From contig NC_021592.1 of assembly GCF_000152265.2 (NCBI RefSeq), forward strand, positions 124,001-188,000: 64,000 bases of DNA, read 5' to 3'. This document shows, piece by piece, positions 37,374 to 45,957 of the stretch; the stretch's first letter is position 1, and each line of letters starts with the position of its first letter. This stretch comes from Ferroplasma acidarmanus Fer1 (lineage in GTDB: Archaea > Thermoplasmatota > Thermoplasmata > Thermoplasmatales > Thermoplasmataceae). The notes under the pieces are model-generated. The model ran no database searches. It was given only the letters and a program-made list of their open reading frames with translations, and was not told the DNA's origin. Made by a program: the position numbers and the translations under genes.

Positions 37374-39401
37374 TTACCAGATAATTATTTCGCGGTATTT
37401 GAGATTATTATTTGACAAGCCAGTGAAAGTGTGCTGGAAGTTTGGATTTACATAAGCAGGTATTTCAGCCCTGATTTTTTCCGGGGAATGGACATCGTTA
37501 AGAATCTGCCATTTTAGTGCCTCATCCTTTACAGTAGTTCTCCAGCTCTGTGCCCAACCCATGAAAAATCTTTGCTCCGGTGTATATCCGTCTATTACTT
37601 TCCTTAATTCCGGGTTTTTCTTTAACCTGTGTTCAAGTGCCTCAAATGCTATGCTCACCCCGCCGATATCCGCTATATTTTCCCCAAGTGTTAATGGACC
37701 ATTTACATGGATACCGGGCAAGGCTTCAATGGAATTATACAGCTCAACAACACTCTTCGCCTTCTCTGTAAAGGCTTTATCATCTTCCGGTGTCCACCAG
37801 TCATTCAGATTTCCGTTCAAATCATATTTTCTTCCCTCGTCATCGAAACCATGGGATATTTCATGTGCTATTGTAGCGCCGGTAGCCCCATAGTTTACAG
37901 CATCATCCATTTCAGGGTCAAAAAACGGGGGCTGGAGAATTCCGGCAGGAAAAACAATTTCATTGTCTGTAGGAGAAAAATATGCATTTACAGTTGGTGG
38001 AGTCATTTCCCAGAGTTCCTTATCCACAGGCTTCCCTATTCTTTTAGTCTCTCTTTCCAGCTCGAATTTATTGCAATTTATAATATTTTCGAAGAGTCTA
38101 TCCTGACTTATTTTTATAGATGAATAATCTATGTATTTAGATGGATATCCAACCTTAGCCCTGAATTTGCTAAATTTTTCCAGTGCCTTTTCCTTAGTTT
38201 CCCTGCCCATCCATGATAAATTATTGATTCTTTCAATAAAAACCTCCTTCAGATCTTCAATCATATCATCCATCCTTCTCTTTGAATCCTCTCCGAATTG
38301 CTTTTCCACATAAATTTTGCCCAGTGCCTCGCCCATAAAACTATCGATAATTGAAACCGCCTTTTTCCATCTTTTAGCAGGCAATTGCTGCCCCAGCAAT
38401 TTTCTCTGGAAGAAATCAAAATGCTCCATTTCAACATCCCCGAACAGGAACGGGGCTGCAGAGTTAAGTACATTCCATTTCATGTAAATTTTCCAGTCAT
38501 CCAGTGTATATTGTTGAATAATAGAGTCCAGGTCACGGAAGAATTCTGGTTGGCCTATTATGATGTAATCTAAACCGGTTAAACCTATTTTTGAAAAGTA
38601 TTCTCTATGGCGCAACCCCGGGAATTCCTTCTCTATATCATTAAACTGGAACCGGTTATAATTTTTATCCGGGTCCCTGAGTTCAACAGGAGACCTGCTT
38701 TTTAATGCAAGGCTTGTTTCAATTTTTAATACTGTATTTCCCATATTCTCTGATGTTTTATCGTCAAATCCGTATAGAATGAACATATTTTTTATATGAT
38801 TTATGTATTGCGCCCTTATTTCCTTAAATGAGTCATCAAAATAGTAATCACGATTTGGCAATGATAAGCCATCCTGATTTAGATAACATGCGTAAACAGA
38901 ACTGTTCTTCTCATCGGGCATGGAGTCAAATGAGAACAATCCTGAAATGCCCATAGTATTGAATTCTCCAAAAGTTTCAATAATATTGTTTTTGCTATCT
39001 ATCCTATCAATTATTTCCATAAATCTGCTAACTGGCTTAAAACCATTCTTTTCAATTCCATCTACATCCATAATAGATATGTAGAAATCACCCAGGGCTC
39101 TTTCCGCAGGGTTCTGGCTATTTCGTGCACATGATTCTAAAATTTTCCCAAGTATAAAGTTATTCCATTCCATAAGTTCAGTGGATGCGTCATACACGTA
39201 TTTGTCTTCAGGTACAGGATGTGATTTTACCCACTTTCCATATGAATATATTGAAAAATCTTCCATAGGGTCATATGATTTATCTACATAATTTATGCAA
39301 AAAACGGGTTTTTCAGGTTTCTCTTTCTCAGATATAATTGGTATTCCGTCTAATCTACCGGCCATAATACCTGATAATCGTATTTCTATTAATCTTTTCA
39401 T
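37374..39401 (-). CDS. M13 family zinc metallopeptidase (neprilysin-like)
   Basis: 675 residues, normal for the family. NYVDKSYDPMEDFSIYSYGKW opens the M13 N domain; INAYFSPTDNEIVFPAGILQPPFF-type sequence precedes the zinc site HEISH at about 513-517, with GFDDEGRKYD after it and the third ligand in GENIADIGG near 570; the C-terminus reads FFMGWAQSW. No signal peptide or membrane anchor is present, so the protein is probably cytoplasmic, unlike many M13 enzymes. It degrades small peptides. The exact start is uncertain; a second Met at position 13 is possible. A membrane protein gene lies 32 bp upstream on the same strand. Confidence 0.93.
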   Translation of the reverse strand: MKRLIEIRLSGIMAGRLDGIPIISEKEKPEKPVFCINYVDKSYDPMEDFSIYSYGKWVKSHPVPEDKYVYDASTELMEWNNFILGKILESCARNSQNPAERALGDFYISIMDVDGIEKNGFKPVSRFMEIIDRIDSKNNIIETFGEFNTMGISGLFSFDSMPDEKNSSVYACYLNQDGLSLPNRDYYFDDSFKEIRAQYINHIKNMFILYGFDDKTSENMGNTVLKIETSLALKSRSPVELRDPDKNYNRFQFNDIEKEFPGLRHREYFSKIGLTGLDYIIIGQPEFFRDLDSIIQQYTLDDWKIYMKWNVLNSAAPFLFGDVEMEHFDFFQRKLLGQQLPAKRWKKAVSIIDSFMGEALGKIYVEKQFGEDSKRRMDDMIEDLKEVFIERINNLSWMGRETKEKALEKFSKFRAKVGYPSKYIDYSSIKISQDRLFENIINCNKFELERETKRIGKPVDKELWEMTPPTVNAYFSPTDNEIVFPAGILQPPFFDPEMDDAVNYGATGATIAHEISHGFDDEGRKYDLNGNLNDWWTPEDDKAFTEKAKSVVELYNSIEALPGIHVNGPLTLGENIADIGGVSIAFEALEHRLKKNPELRKVIDGYTPEQRFFMGWAQSWRTTVKDEALKWQILNDVHSPEKIRAEIPAYVNPNFQHTFTGLSNNNLKYREIIIW

Positions 39402-39433
39402 GAAATTTTTATTCTATTGGCAAAAAGAGGGTC

Positions 39434-40117
39434 TCATTCATCTGGAACTCTCAATTTTTCAGCTCTTGACGATGCAACATAGATTAAGAATGGTGAGACA
39501 ATATTTGCAATAGGGATAATATATAGTATTGCACCTAACTCTCCAACTTCCTGGTGTACCATTCCTGAAAACCTATATAAACCGATAAGAATGTATATAA
39601 ACCCAACTAAAGCCAGCACTGAAATAATTAAAACAATTAACGCCGATATAAGTAAAAGCACCAGAAAAACATGTGCTAATGTGCTGGATGAAGAAAGGGC
39701 TGGAAAATGAATGTTTTGGTTAGAAGCCGGCAAGAATGCGAGTATAAATACATAAACAATAATAAATATAATATATAACATAATAACATATTTTGAATAT
39801 GAAAATGGTTTGGAGAAACGTGTATCCAGACCCTTGAAATTTCGAAATCCTTCTCTATAATTGGCTATGCCGAATGTCAATATAATTAAGCCAGCAAGGC
39901 TTATTAACATTAATGTGTAAAATATATAATACTCTCCTGCGGGCATATGCAGGCCATTTGATGTTACCGAATTTATAATTCCTGTGAACCGGGATATAAA
40001 CAGGAATTCCAGAATATATAGGGGAATGTCCAGAATAGCAACGATAATTGCATATATAGAACCTCTTTTTATGTATCCAATTCCAGCCCTGCTCAGATTT
40101 TCTACTGTATTATCCAT
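39434..40117 (-). CDS. DUF973 family membrane protein
   Basis: 227 residues with five or six membrane segments and an N-terminal amphipathic helix (NLSRAGIGYIKRGSIYAI). The pattern G-I-x-x-I-x-x-G near the start, F-x-x-F and the C-terminal LGAILYIIPIANIVSPFLIYVA recall the archaeal DUF973 family; function unknown. It precedes the M13 peptidase gene by 32 bp and may share its transcript. Confidence 0.6.
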   Translation of the reverse strand: MDNTVENLSRAGIGYIKRGSIYAIIVAILDIPLYILEFLFISRFTGIINSVTSNGLHMPAGEYYIFYTLMLISLAGLIILTFGIANYREGFRNFKGLDTRFSKPFSYSKYVIMLYIIFIIVYVFILAFLPASNQNIHFPALSSSSTLAHVFLVLLLISALIVLIISVLALVGFIYILIGLYRFSGMVHQEVGELGAILYIIPIANIVSPFLIYVASSRAEKLRVPDE

Positions 40118-40477
40118 TTAATAACAATTGATATCGCTAAAAGTAGATAAATTTTTTCTATTAAACTATGGAAATTACATCAAATTGAATTGTGTGATTA
40201 TTCTTTTAACTGAATGTAATTGCTCTAGCCATTAAATATGGTAAATTAACATGCCTGATGTTTACGCATTTATTTCTTCTACAGGTATATTTTCCCCGGT
40301 TTCATACCCGAAAACATACTATGAAGCCGCACCGATTACACCTACGGCCCGGACAAATATGTTAAAGAGTATATATGAGTTAAGGGAAAGGAACGCTTTA
40401 GTATATATAAATTTTATAAGCTATTGAATATTCATTAATATTATTCGAAATCCCTGGATTTATGGTATTTCAATAAC
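40118..40477. other. Intergenic region with possible gene debris
   Basis: About 360 bases. On the minus strand, 40262 to about 40395 reads as the end of a membrane protein: LFNIFVRAVGVIGAAS, an in-frame TAG, then YVFGYETGENIPVEEINA and a TAA at 40262-40264. The plus strand of the same stretch is open for 58 codons (40251-40427), with less natural composition. I favour a decayed 3' fragment on the minus strand; no family was recognised. Confidence 0.3.
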
Positions 40478-41155
40478 TTATTCTTTTTTCGGGGCAATAT
40501 TATTATGCGTTTTAAAGAGGCTTTTCAGTACCTTGAAATCCACAAAACCTATCCATAGAAGCAATATACCGAAGAATTCTGCGTAGTATAGAAAAGCCGG
40601 GAATTCAACAATATATAATGTACCTGCAACGCTCACTATTATAACTCCTACAACAATGCTTAACAATTTTGGATTCTTTGTCTTAACATAACTGCTCAGA
40701 GAGATTAAGATAAGCAGAATAGCCGCCGGGAATGTTACAGTTATCGACGATATGGATATTAATATAGGGAGGACCCCATATACAACACCATGGGTTACTA
40801 TATCTCCCACGTGGGAAATTAGTGCAGAAACTATAACGAAAACAGTTGATATTATCATATAAATGCCATAATAAATTGTAATATTATGCTTTTTAAGAAG
40901 CAGAACTGACCCGAGGGCAAGGAGTTCCACAAGTACTGATACCAGAATTAGATATGATTTCATCAACAGAGATGTCTCATAATTTGTTGAGAATACAACT
41001 TCAAGCGCTACTGAAATTGAAAATACCCAGAGTCCTAGGGTCCATGCCAGTAAATTTAATTGTTTCTTCCTTATATAATTTGAGGAAATTAAAATCGACA
41101 GCCCTAAGCTTAAAATCAAAATAACTATAGTTGATATTACTGCTAAAATATACAT
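40478..41155 (-). CDS. Hypothetical seven-segment membrane protein
   Basis: 225 residues with about seven hydrophobic segments separated by short loops and a short basic tail (FKTHNNIAPKKE). Spacing of the segments is regular. No family motif was recognised, so no function is proposed. It stands alone next to the IS1634-type element, whose left end lies 130 bp upstream of its start. Confidence 0.6.
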   Translation of the reverse strand: MYILAVISTIVILILSLGLSILISSNYIRKKQLNLLAWTLGLWVFSISVALEVVFSTNYETSLLMKSYLILVSVLVELLALGSVLLLKKHNITIYYGIYMIISTVFVIVSALISHVGDIVTHGVVYGVLPILISISSITVTFPAAILLILISLSSYVKTKNPKLLSIVVGVIIVSVAGTLYIVEFPAFLYYAEFFGILLLWIGFVDFKVLKSLFKTHNNIAPKKE

Positions 41156-41213
41156 TTAAACTTCACCTTTAATACTTTACTTTTACTTACCACATCCTAT
41201 TATTTTTCATATA

Positions 41214-41226
41214 ACTTGACTTTACA
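41214..41226. repeat. 13-bp inverted repeat flanking the IS1634-type element, left copy
   Basis: ACTTGACTTTACA; its exact complement TGTAAAGTCAAGT occurs at 42963-42975, so the insertion sequence is bracketed by an outer inverted pair about 60 and 70 bp from its ends. Confidence 0.5.
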
Positions 41227-41295
41227 TCCATATAATTTTTATTTGCCATAGACTAAGCTTTTTCAATATTCTCTAAATAATCTTCTGTGGGTGCA

Positions 41296-42789
41296 CTAAT
41301 ACTTTGCCAGTTTTTCAAATTCCATAGTATCCTTTATCAGCACTGCAATATCCGATTTGCATTCTATTTTAGTTGTTACTATCTTCCCCTTAATGGCATA
41401 ATTGATATTGATATCTTTTAGGTAATCAATAGTAGATATTAATGAAGCTGTTTTGCTATTCCTATGTATTTCATTATAAATTAATGCTAAAAACAAGTAT
41501 GCCATCAATGAGAAGAACATATGCACCTTTATCTTCTGTGGTGTCCAGTGGTATAGTGGAAATGCAATGCCCTTTGCATTTATTGTCCTGAAGCAGTGCT
41601 CTACCCTTGCCCTCTTTTTATACAATTCTACTATGCTTTCTGCATCCTTATCTATAATATTTGTGAATATTGCATTCTTTCCCATCATTGATATACGGTA
41701 TTCCATCCTTTCACCGTCAATCTCCAGTGATGGCAATAGTATTGTTTCATTCAGGTGCTCTGATTCCAGGTATATTCTTGCTTTCTCCATGGAATCTGAA
41801 TCACCTGAATCAATAATCTTCTTTGCTTTCACCATTACCTTTGCCAGATGCTTCATAAACTTGTTTTTCTTTCTTGTTTCCAGTGATTTTGAATGGTACA
41901 GTATAATTCTATGGTCTTTCCCGTAAACATTCCTTATTAATTCAATATACGAATCTTCCTTTACATTGATCTCCATTATGCTATGGTTGTCTGATTGTTT
42001 CAATGCACCTATGTACCTTCTGTTAGAAATCATATCAATATTATCCTTTGAATTGTAGCCCCTGTCAAATATAAGCGTTGAATCTTCAGGTATATTCTTT
42101 ACAATATTTTCAAATGTTCTGGAATCATGAATATTGCCAGGGTAGGCTTCTCCATACAGTGGTATGTAGTCGTATGTTGAAGCTATATAGTATGATACCT
42201 GATTTAAATCATACCTGTGCTTCTTATTATGCCCCTTCTTGGCTATGCTGTTCTCCTCCATGAATGTGTACATATTGGATGCATCAAAGAATATATCTCC
42301 TGTATTATACCCCATTTCCATAATTCTATCCCTTACCCTATCCATTATATTCTTTATATTCTTATCAGCAAACCTGTCCATTATATTCCAGAAATCCTGT
42401 GAGGATGCTTCAGGGAATATTATGGATGCATAATTCCTTTTCATCCATTTCCCTATACTATTCTTGGAGCATGGTTCTGATAGCCTGTTCATAATAAATA
42501 ACAGCAAATAATCTCCAGGGGACATTCCATTTCCCTTATGGCCCATTGCATTGTTAACAATATCCCTTAAGCCCAGTGCCTTATCCATATAAAGTGAAGC
42601 AAGTGCAGAACCTGCACTGTAGCTTTTCAGCATAATATTTTCCATGCTGTCCTCAAGCATCTTTGCAAGGTTCTCAGCTGTGCCAACGCTGATCTCCTTA
42701 ACTATTGTAGGCACGCCATTTATCCTTTTCTTCCACCTCAGCACCAGATACCTGTTCTTCCCCGATCGTTTGAATGTGTAATATACCAT
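41296..42789 (-). CDS. IS1634-type transposase
   Basis: 497 residues from ATG at 42789 (a TTG one codon before it is ignored). The N-terminal Y-Y-x-F-K-R-S-G-K-N-R-Y-L-V-L opening and the whole IS4-superfamily core are visible: first Asp in DIFFDASNMY, second in TLIFDRGYN, and Glu in YKKRARVEHCFRTIN. The core is followed by HMFFSLMAYLFLALIY and a short C-terminal domain. The gene is complete and likely functional. Its TATA-like TATTTATTAA (42811-42820, minus strand) is centred 26 bp upstream. Confidence 0.9.
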   Translation of the reverse strand: MVYYTFKRSGKNRYLVLRWKKRINGVPTIVKEISVGTAENLAKMLEDSMENIMLKSYSAGSALASLYMDKALGLRDIVNNAMGHKGNGMSPGDYLLLFIMNRLSEPCSKNSIGKWMKRNYASIIFPEASSQDFWNIMDRFADKNIKNIMDRVRDRIMEMGYNTGDIFFDASNMYTFMEENSIAKKGHNKKHRYDLNQVSYYIASTYDYIPLYGEAYPGNIHDSRTFENIVKNIPEDSTLIFDRGYNSKDNIDMISNRRYIGALKQSDNHSIMEINVKEDSYIELIRNVYGKDHRIILYHSKSLETRKKNKFMKHLAKVMVKAKKIIDSGDSDSMEKARIYLESEHLNETILLPSLEIDGERMEYRISMMGKNAIFTNIIDKDAESIVELYKKRARVEHCFRTINAKGIAFPLYHWTPQKIKVHMFFSLMAYLFLALIYNEIHRNSKTASLISTIDYLKDININYAIKGKIVTTKIECKSDIAVLIKDTMEFEKLAKY

Positions 42790-42793
42790 CAAT

Positions 42794-42810
42794 AATATAG
42801 TGTACCCACA
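42794..42810. repeat. Internal third copy of the IS terminal repeat
   Basis: Complement reads TGTGGGTACACTATATT, matching the first 13 bases of the right end exactly. It lies between the transposase TATA box and start codon, so transposase bound here could repress its own gene. Confidence 0.6.
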
Positions 42811-42902
42811 TTAATAAATATTTGCATTGTAATAATCATTAGAAATACCTGAAATATAGAATAAAATAGAAATAAAATATATGAATTATTAGTGTACCCA
42901 CA

Positions 42903-43227
42903 TAATAATATTGTTACAACACTGTAATTTCAATTATTTTCAGGAAAAATATTTTAAATAGTTGTAAAGTCAAGTATAAGACATAGCCTGACATATTATG
43001 TTAAACATTTATTTAAATATGTTTAAATGTTATTACGGACGAATAATATCTAAGAATTTACAGAATTTCAAATGGCGTAATTGCCGAAGCTTACCCGCAA
43101 TAGAAATATACAATGTAAACAGGATTACAGAATAATGTATTGCTAGGTATCTGCACATATATATTTTTATCACATTAAAGGTATATAAAGTATAGTGTAT
43201 TAAATTGCATTTAAAATGGCTTGAAAA
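42903..43227. other. Intergenic region right of the IS1634-type element
   Basis: About 325 AT-rich bases. It holds the right copy of the 13-bp outer inverted repeat (42963-42975) and a weak AT stem (TTAAACAT at 43001-43008 with ATGTTTAA at 43019-43026). No gene was recognised. Confidence 0.35.
42963..42975. repeat. 13-bp inverted repeat flanking the IS1634-type element, right copy
   Basis: TGTAAAGTCAAGT, exact complement of 41214-41226. Confidence 0.5.
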
Positions 43228-43410
43228 TTAAATATTGTACGGTGAATTAATCGTTTCTACGCAGCTTTTTAGTGTTTCTTTTGCCATTTCTATCCAGGTT
43301 TCACGATCAATTGGCGAGGGATCTATAGCTTTAGCCATAGGAGGAATTGCAACGTGTCTATATACTATTCTCTTATTATTTTTATAATTAAAACCACCTG
43401 ACTCGCATGG
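43228..43410 (-). pseudogene. C-terminal fragment of an unidentified protein
   Basis: A minus-strand frame ending TAA at 43228-43230 encodes GGFNYKNNKRIVYRHVAIPP, then MAKAIDPSPIDRETWIEMAKE and TLKSCVETINSPYNI. This has the look of a genuine protein terminus (regular helix, acidic and basic balance) but is only about 57 codons long and has no start: at 43405-43410 it runs into GC-rich, non-protein-like DNA. I take it as the surviving 3' end of a gene interrupted by that segment. The family is not recognised; given the neighbours, a carbohydrate enzyme is conceivable but unproven. Confidence 0.45.
43381..43390 (+). promoter_or_regulatory. TATA-like element before the GC-rich segment
   Basis: TTTATAATTA lies about 26 bp upstream of where the GC-rich segment starts (about 43411) on the plus strand, a fitting position for a promoter of a transcript covering that segment. 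AT-rich DNA makes chance occurrence likely. Confidence 0.3.
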
Positions 43411-43705
43411 ATTGTGTCTAAGGCTGTCTGAGGGGCTCCGGTGGCAACACCGAGGGATGTATAAATAAGCTTCTGCCCGACTGGCGAGGGCAATGCCATC
43501 ATTTGAAAGGACTGGTTGGGGTTGTTCCCTGAGGTCAACTTCCCTATTGTGCTCCGTTCCCGCAAGGAGCTGTCAGTGGAGTGCTTGCCAGCAAATCTTT
43601 CCTGAGCCTTTTACCTGTGCTCTACCGGAGCATAGAGGCGTTCCCAACCTTGTTACACAAGTCCTTCCGGAACAAGGATGTACTCAGGATTTACTGGCAT
43701 AACTT
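43411..43705 (+). ncRNA. GC-rich structured segment; candidate non-coding RNA or TnpB-element 3' end
   Basis: By eye about half G+C against roughly 36 percent around it, with sharp edges and no long protein-like frame. Nested complementary strands are present: ATGCCA 43493-43498 with 43695-43700, AAGGACT 43507-43513 with 43660-43666, and GGTTGGG 43514-43520 with 43643-43649. Local hairpins include CGGTG-GCAA-CACCG (43439-43452), TGCCC/GGGCA (43474-43492), GCTCC/GGAGC (43551-43570) and TGCTC/GAGCA (43618-43632). GC-rich structured stretches in AT-rich thermophiles are often RNA genes. I do not see the conserved boxes of RNase P or SRP RNA. The alternative is the 3' end plus guide-RNA region of an IS200/IS605 TnpB element on the minus strand. 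Strand is inferred from a TATA-like element at 43381-43390. Confidence 0.35.
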
Positions 43706-43735
43706 GCTTGAAAGTAGTATTATGCCTGAATATCG

Positions 43736-44377
43736 CTATCCATCCATTCCCTCGTGAATCCATGCATTGGCCAAAATCATATTGGTAAGTGGATTTGGAT
43801 GTACCCCGTCGTTGGATAATCGTTTCGCGCCAGTTCCACTCATGTATGCATCTAACCATGCCTGTGTGTGTACAAATCGAGTTTTATACCGGATGCTTAT
43901 TGATTCCATTATGTGCGCATAATACAGTGTTTCCTGACGCATTACATTGTCTAAAGATGCTATGATATAAAAAGGTGACATTAATATAATACCTTTTACG
44001 TGATGAATAGTTCTTTTTATCAATGTGTTTATGGTTGTTGCATATTCAACAGGAGATATTAAGGAAAGGTGATCGGATGGCTGATCAAAATGCCTCCATA
44101 CATCATTAATTCCAATCATGATAGACACCCAGTCCGGATTTTGACTTATAACATCGGAATTCCATCTATATTTTAAGTCTCGAATAGTGTCGCCCGCTAT
44201 TCCCATATTTACAATTTTCTGGTCAATATCAGGATATAAATAACCTAAAAGGGCATCTATATAAGAAACATATCCATTGCCTAAGCCCCAGGGATATCTG
44301 CCAACAGGGCGTTCACGATTGGAGTCTGTCACAGAATCACCTATCATCAGTATAGTATCCTTATTATTTAATATCAT
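43736..44377 (-). CDS. SGNH/GDSL-family hydrolase (acetylesterase-like)
   Basis: 213 residues. Block I is MIGDSVTDSNRERP (Ser nucleophile), block II NMGIAGDTIRDLKYRW (Gly), block III MIGINDVWR (Asn) and block V NDGVHPN (Asp and His). The whole frame follows the bacterial acyl-hydrolase pattern G-N-G-Y-V and D-x-Q-A that acts on acetylated sugars. It is intracellular (no signal peptide) and could remove acetyl groups from imported oligosaccharides, in line with the GH1 gene 84 bp upstream. The last residues (HEGMDG) look slightly shortened compared with relatives that end in -GFEW, perhaps because GC-rich DNA of another origin begins just downstream. Confidence 0.88.
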   Translation of the reverse strand: MILNNKDTILMIGDSVTDSNRERPVGRYPWGLGNGYVSYIDALLGYLYPDIDQKIVNMGIAGDTIRDLKYRWNSDVISQNPDWVSIMIGINDVWRHFDQPSDHLSLISPVEYATTINTLIKRTIHHVKGIILMSPFYIIASLDNVMRQETLYYAHIMESISIRYKTRFVHTQAWLDAYMSGTGAKRLSNDGVHPNPLTNMILANAWIHEGMDG

Positions 44378-44461
44378 TTAAAGCGTTACTTCCTTTTTAT
44401 TATACCCTTTGATTTCCCATTATTGATTTCTCACTTCCGTAATCATAAGACTCATTAAGTG

Positions 44462-45901
44462 TTATATTTTATATCTGGATATCCATTTAAGGTTATCAGG
44501 AACACCATGGCTATCTATTATTTCCTTATAAATTAGTGCACTCGGTCTCATATACCTTTCCTTTGTTTCCATATTTACCTTAAATAAGCCAAATTTTTTT
44601 GAGAAACCAGATGCCCATTCATAATTGTCTGTCAATGACCAGTGATAGTAACCTTCTACTATTGCACCGTCGCTTATTGCACGTTCTATATTATAAAAAT
44701 GTGATAAAATGTAATTAGACCTGTATCTATCCATATCATCAGCTAATCCATTTTCAGTAATAGTTATAGGTATTTTATATCTATTATGATAATCCATTAT
44801 TATATTATATATGCCTTCAGGATATATTTCCCAACCGGTATCACTCACTGACCTATTATCCAGAGAATTTTTGATATCCCCACAGTAATGGCCATAACCT
44901 TTTAATATTTCCCAACCTGAGTCATTTCTTTTTATAACATCCCTGCTATAATAATTCAGTCCAAGCCAGTCAACTTTGTTTTTCATATCACTACGTGTTT
45001 TTATTGGTTTTCCATCGTTTGTTAATTCGTGGTACCATGACAAATCACCATTAATTATGGAATCAAAAAAGGAATACCTGTTAAAAAATTTAGCCTTATC
45101 AACTATATCATTATCGCCATCTATAGATTGGATATCACCATTTGCAAATATTATGCCCACAGGTTTTTGTGAATATAGCTTTATGGCGTCGTATGCCCTG
45201 GCATGTGCCTCTGCAAATTTCTTTTTTCTTGCGGATATGCCATTATACGAACTGTCAACACTGCAACCCTGATACACCATGTTTGGCTCATTCATTGTTG
45301 ACCAGCGATCTACTATATTATCAAATTTGCTGGCAATGTATGCGCAATACTTTGTAAATTCTATAATTATATGATTGTTAAAACAACCACCTATTGCTCT
45401 CTGCTTATCATTATCTGAAAATTTGGATGGATCATTCAGCCATTTTGGTATTGTCCAGTGATAAAGATTTATAATTAAAAATTTATTCCTTGATTTAAAA
45501 TCCTTGAATATATCCATATACCGTTTTATTGCATCTTTATTTGAAATTTCATCCAATTTCCTTATTGTTTCATCATTTATACTTATATTTATTATATCGT
45601 CATTGTCATATTTTATATCAACTTCTATATTTTCTGTTGATTCCGTAAAGATTCTTGACCATTCGATTCCAAGTCTTGCAGCGTTTATATTTAATTTGTC
45701 TGCATTATCATGGTCCTGTTTATATAAATCCCAATAGGCTACACCGTTTTGAGGCAGGTCACCGGACACATAATGTTTTTCAATGTTTCTTTTATCGTTT
45801 GACCATATAAACCAGTCAGAGTTATTATCCGTACCAGACAAACCCATTTCAGATTGAAATCCACACTCTGAAAAACCAAACTTAAAATTATTTGGAACCA
45901 T
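44462..45901 (-). CDS. GH1 beta-glycosidase (LacS-like)
   Basis: 479 residues, the length of Sulfolobus-type beta-glycosidases. It starts NFKFGFSECGFQSEMG; NAARLGIEWSRIF, the acid/base glutamate in STMNEPN, LGLNYYSRD, the nucleophile glutamate in ITITENGLADD, and HWSLTDNYEWASGFSKKFGLF are the family landmarks. It hydrolyses beta-glucosides or beta-galactosides in the cytoplasm. The TrmB regulator gene and Opp/Dpp-type importer lie directly upstream on the same strand, so the natural substrate is probably an imported beta-linked oligosaccharide such as cellobiose. A TATA-like ATATTTTAATAA about 25 bp upstream suggests an additional own promoter. Confidence 0.93.
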   Translation of the reverse strand: MVPNNFKFGFSECGFQSEMGLSGTDNNSDWFIWSNDKRNIEKHYVSGDLPQNGVAYWDLYKQDHDNADKLNINAARLGIEWSRIFTESTENIEVDIKYDNDDIINISINDETIRKLDEISNKDAIKRYMDIFKDFKSRNKFLIINLYHWTIPKWLNDPSKFSDNDKQRAIGGCFNNHIIIEFTKYCAYIASKFDNIVDRWSTMNEPNMVYQGCSVDSSYNGISARKKKFAEAHARAYDAIKLYSQKPVGIIFANGDIQSIDGDNDIVDKAKFFNRYSFFDSIINGDLSWYHELTNDGKPIKTRSDMKNKVDWLGLNYYSRDVIKRNDSGWEILKGYGHYCGDIKNSLDNRSVSDTGWEIYPEGIYNIIMDYHNRYKIPITITENGLADDMDRYRSNYILSHFYNIERAISDGAIVEGYYHWSLTDNYEWASGFSKKFGLFKVNMETKERYMRPSALIYKEIIDSHGVPDNLKWISRYKI

Positions 45902-45957
45902 AATATTTTATTGATTTTTGTTATTAAAATATTTGTAGAATACTTTTTTTGATAGTA

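Larger units (their letters stand above)
41286..42902 (-). mobile_element. IS1634-type insertion sequence, about 1.6 kb
   Basis: Left end TGTGGGTGCACTAATACTT and right end, complemented, TGTGGGTACACTAATAATT agree at 17 of 19 positions. One transposase gene fills the element; its stop lies in the left repeat. The right boundary at 42902 is preferred to a closer copy of the repeat at 42794-42810, because the transposase TATA box (42811-42820) lies beyond that copy and because the outer copy matches the left end better. No clear target duplication is visible, so ends may be off by a few bases or the flanks have changed. Confidence 0.8.

Noticed and set aside
40251-40427. 58-codon plus-strand gene
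   Set aside because: Composition is unnatural, and the minus strand of the same bases reads more like a protein end with one stop; kept only as a possible remnant.
43493-43702. Plus-strand open frame of 69 codons in the GC-rich segment
   Set aside because: Cysteine- and proline-rich random composition and no ribosome site; the openness follows from high GC content. The segment is better explained as structured RNA or element debris.
43411-43705. Known RNase P or SRP RNA
   Set aside because: I looked for the GAGGAAAGTCC and GGAAGGGAGCAG-type conserved boxes on both strands and did not find them; only the general GC-rich folded character is supported.
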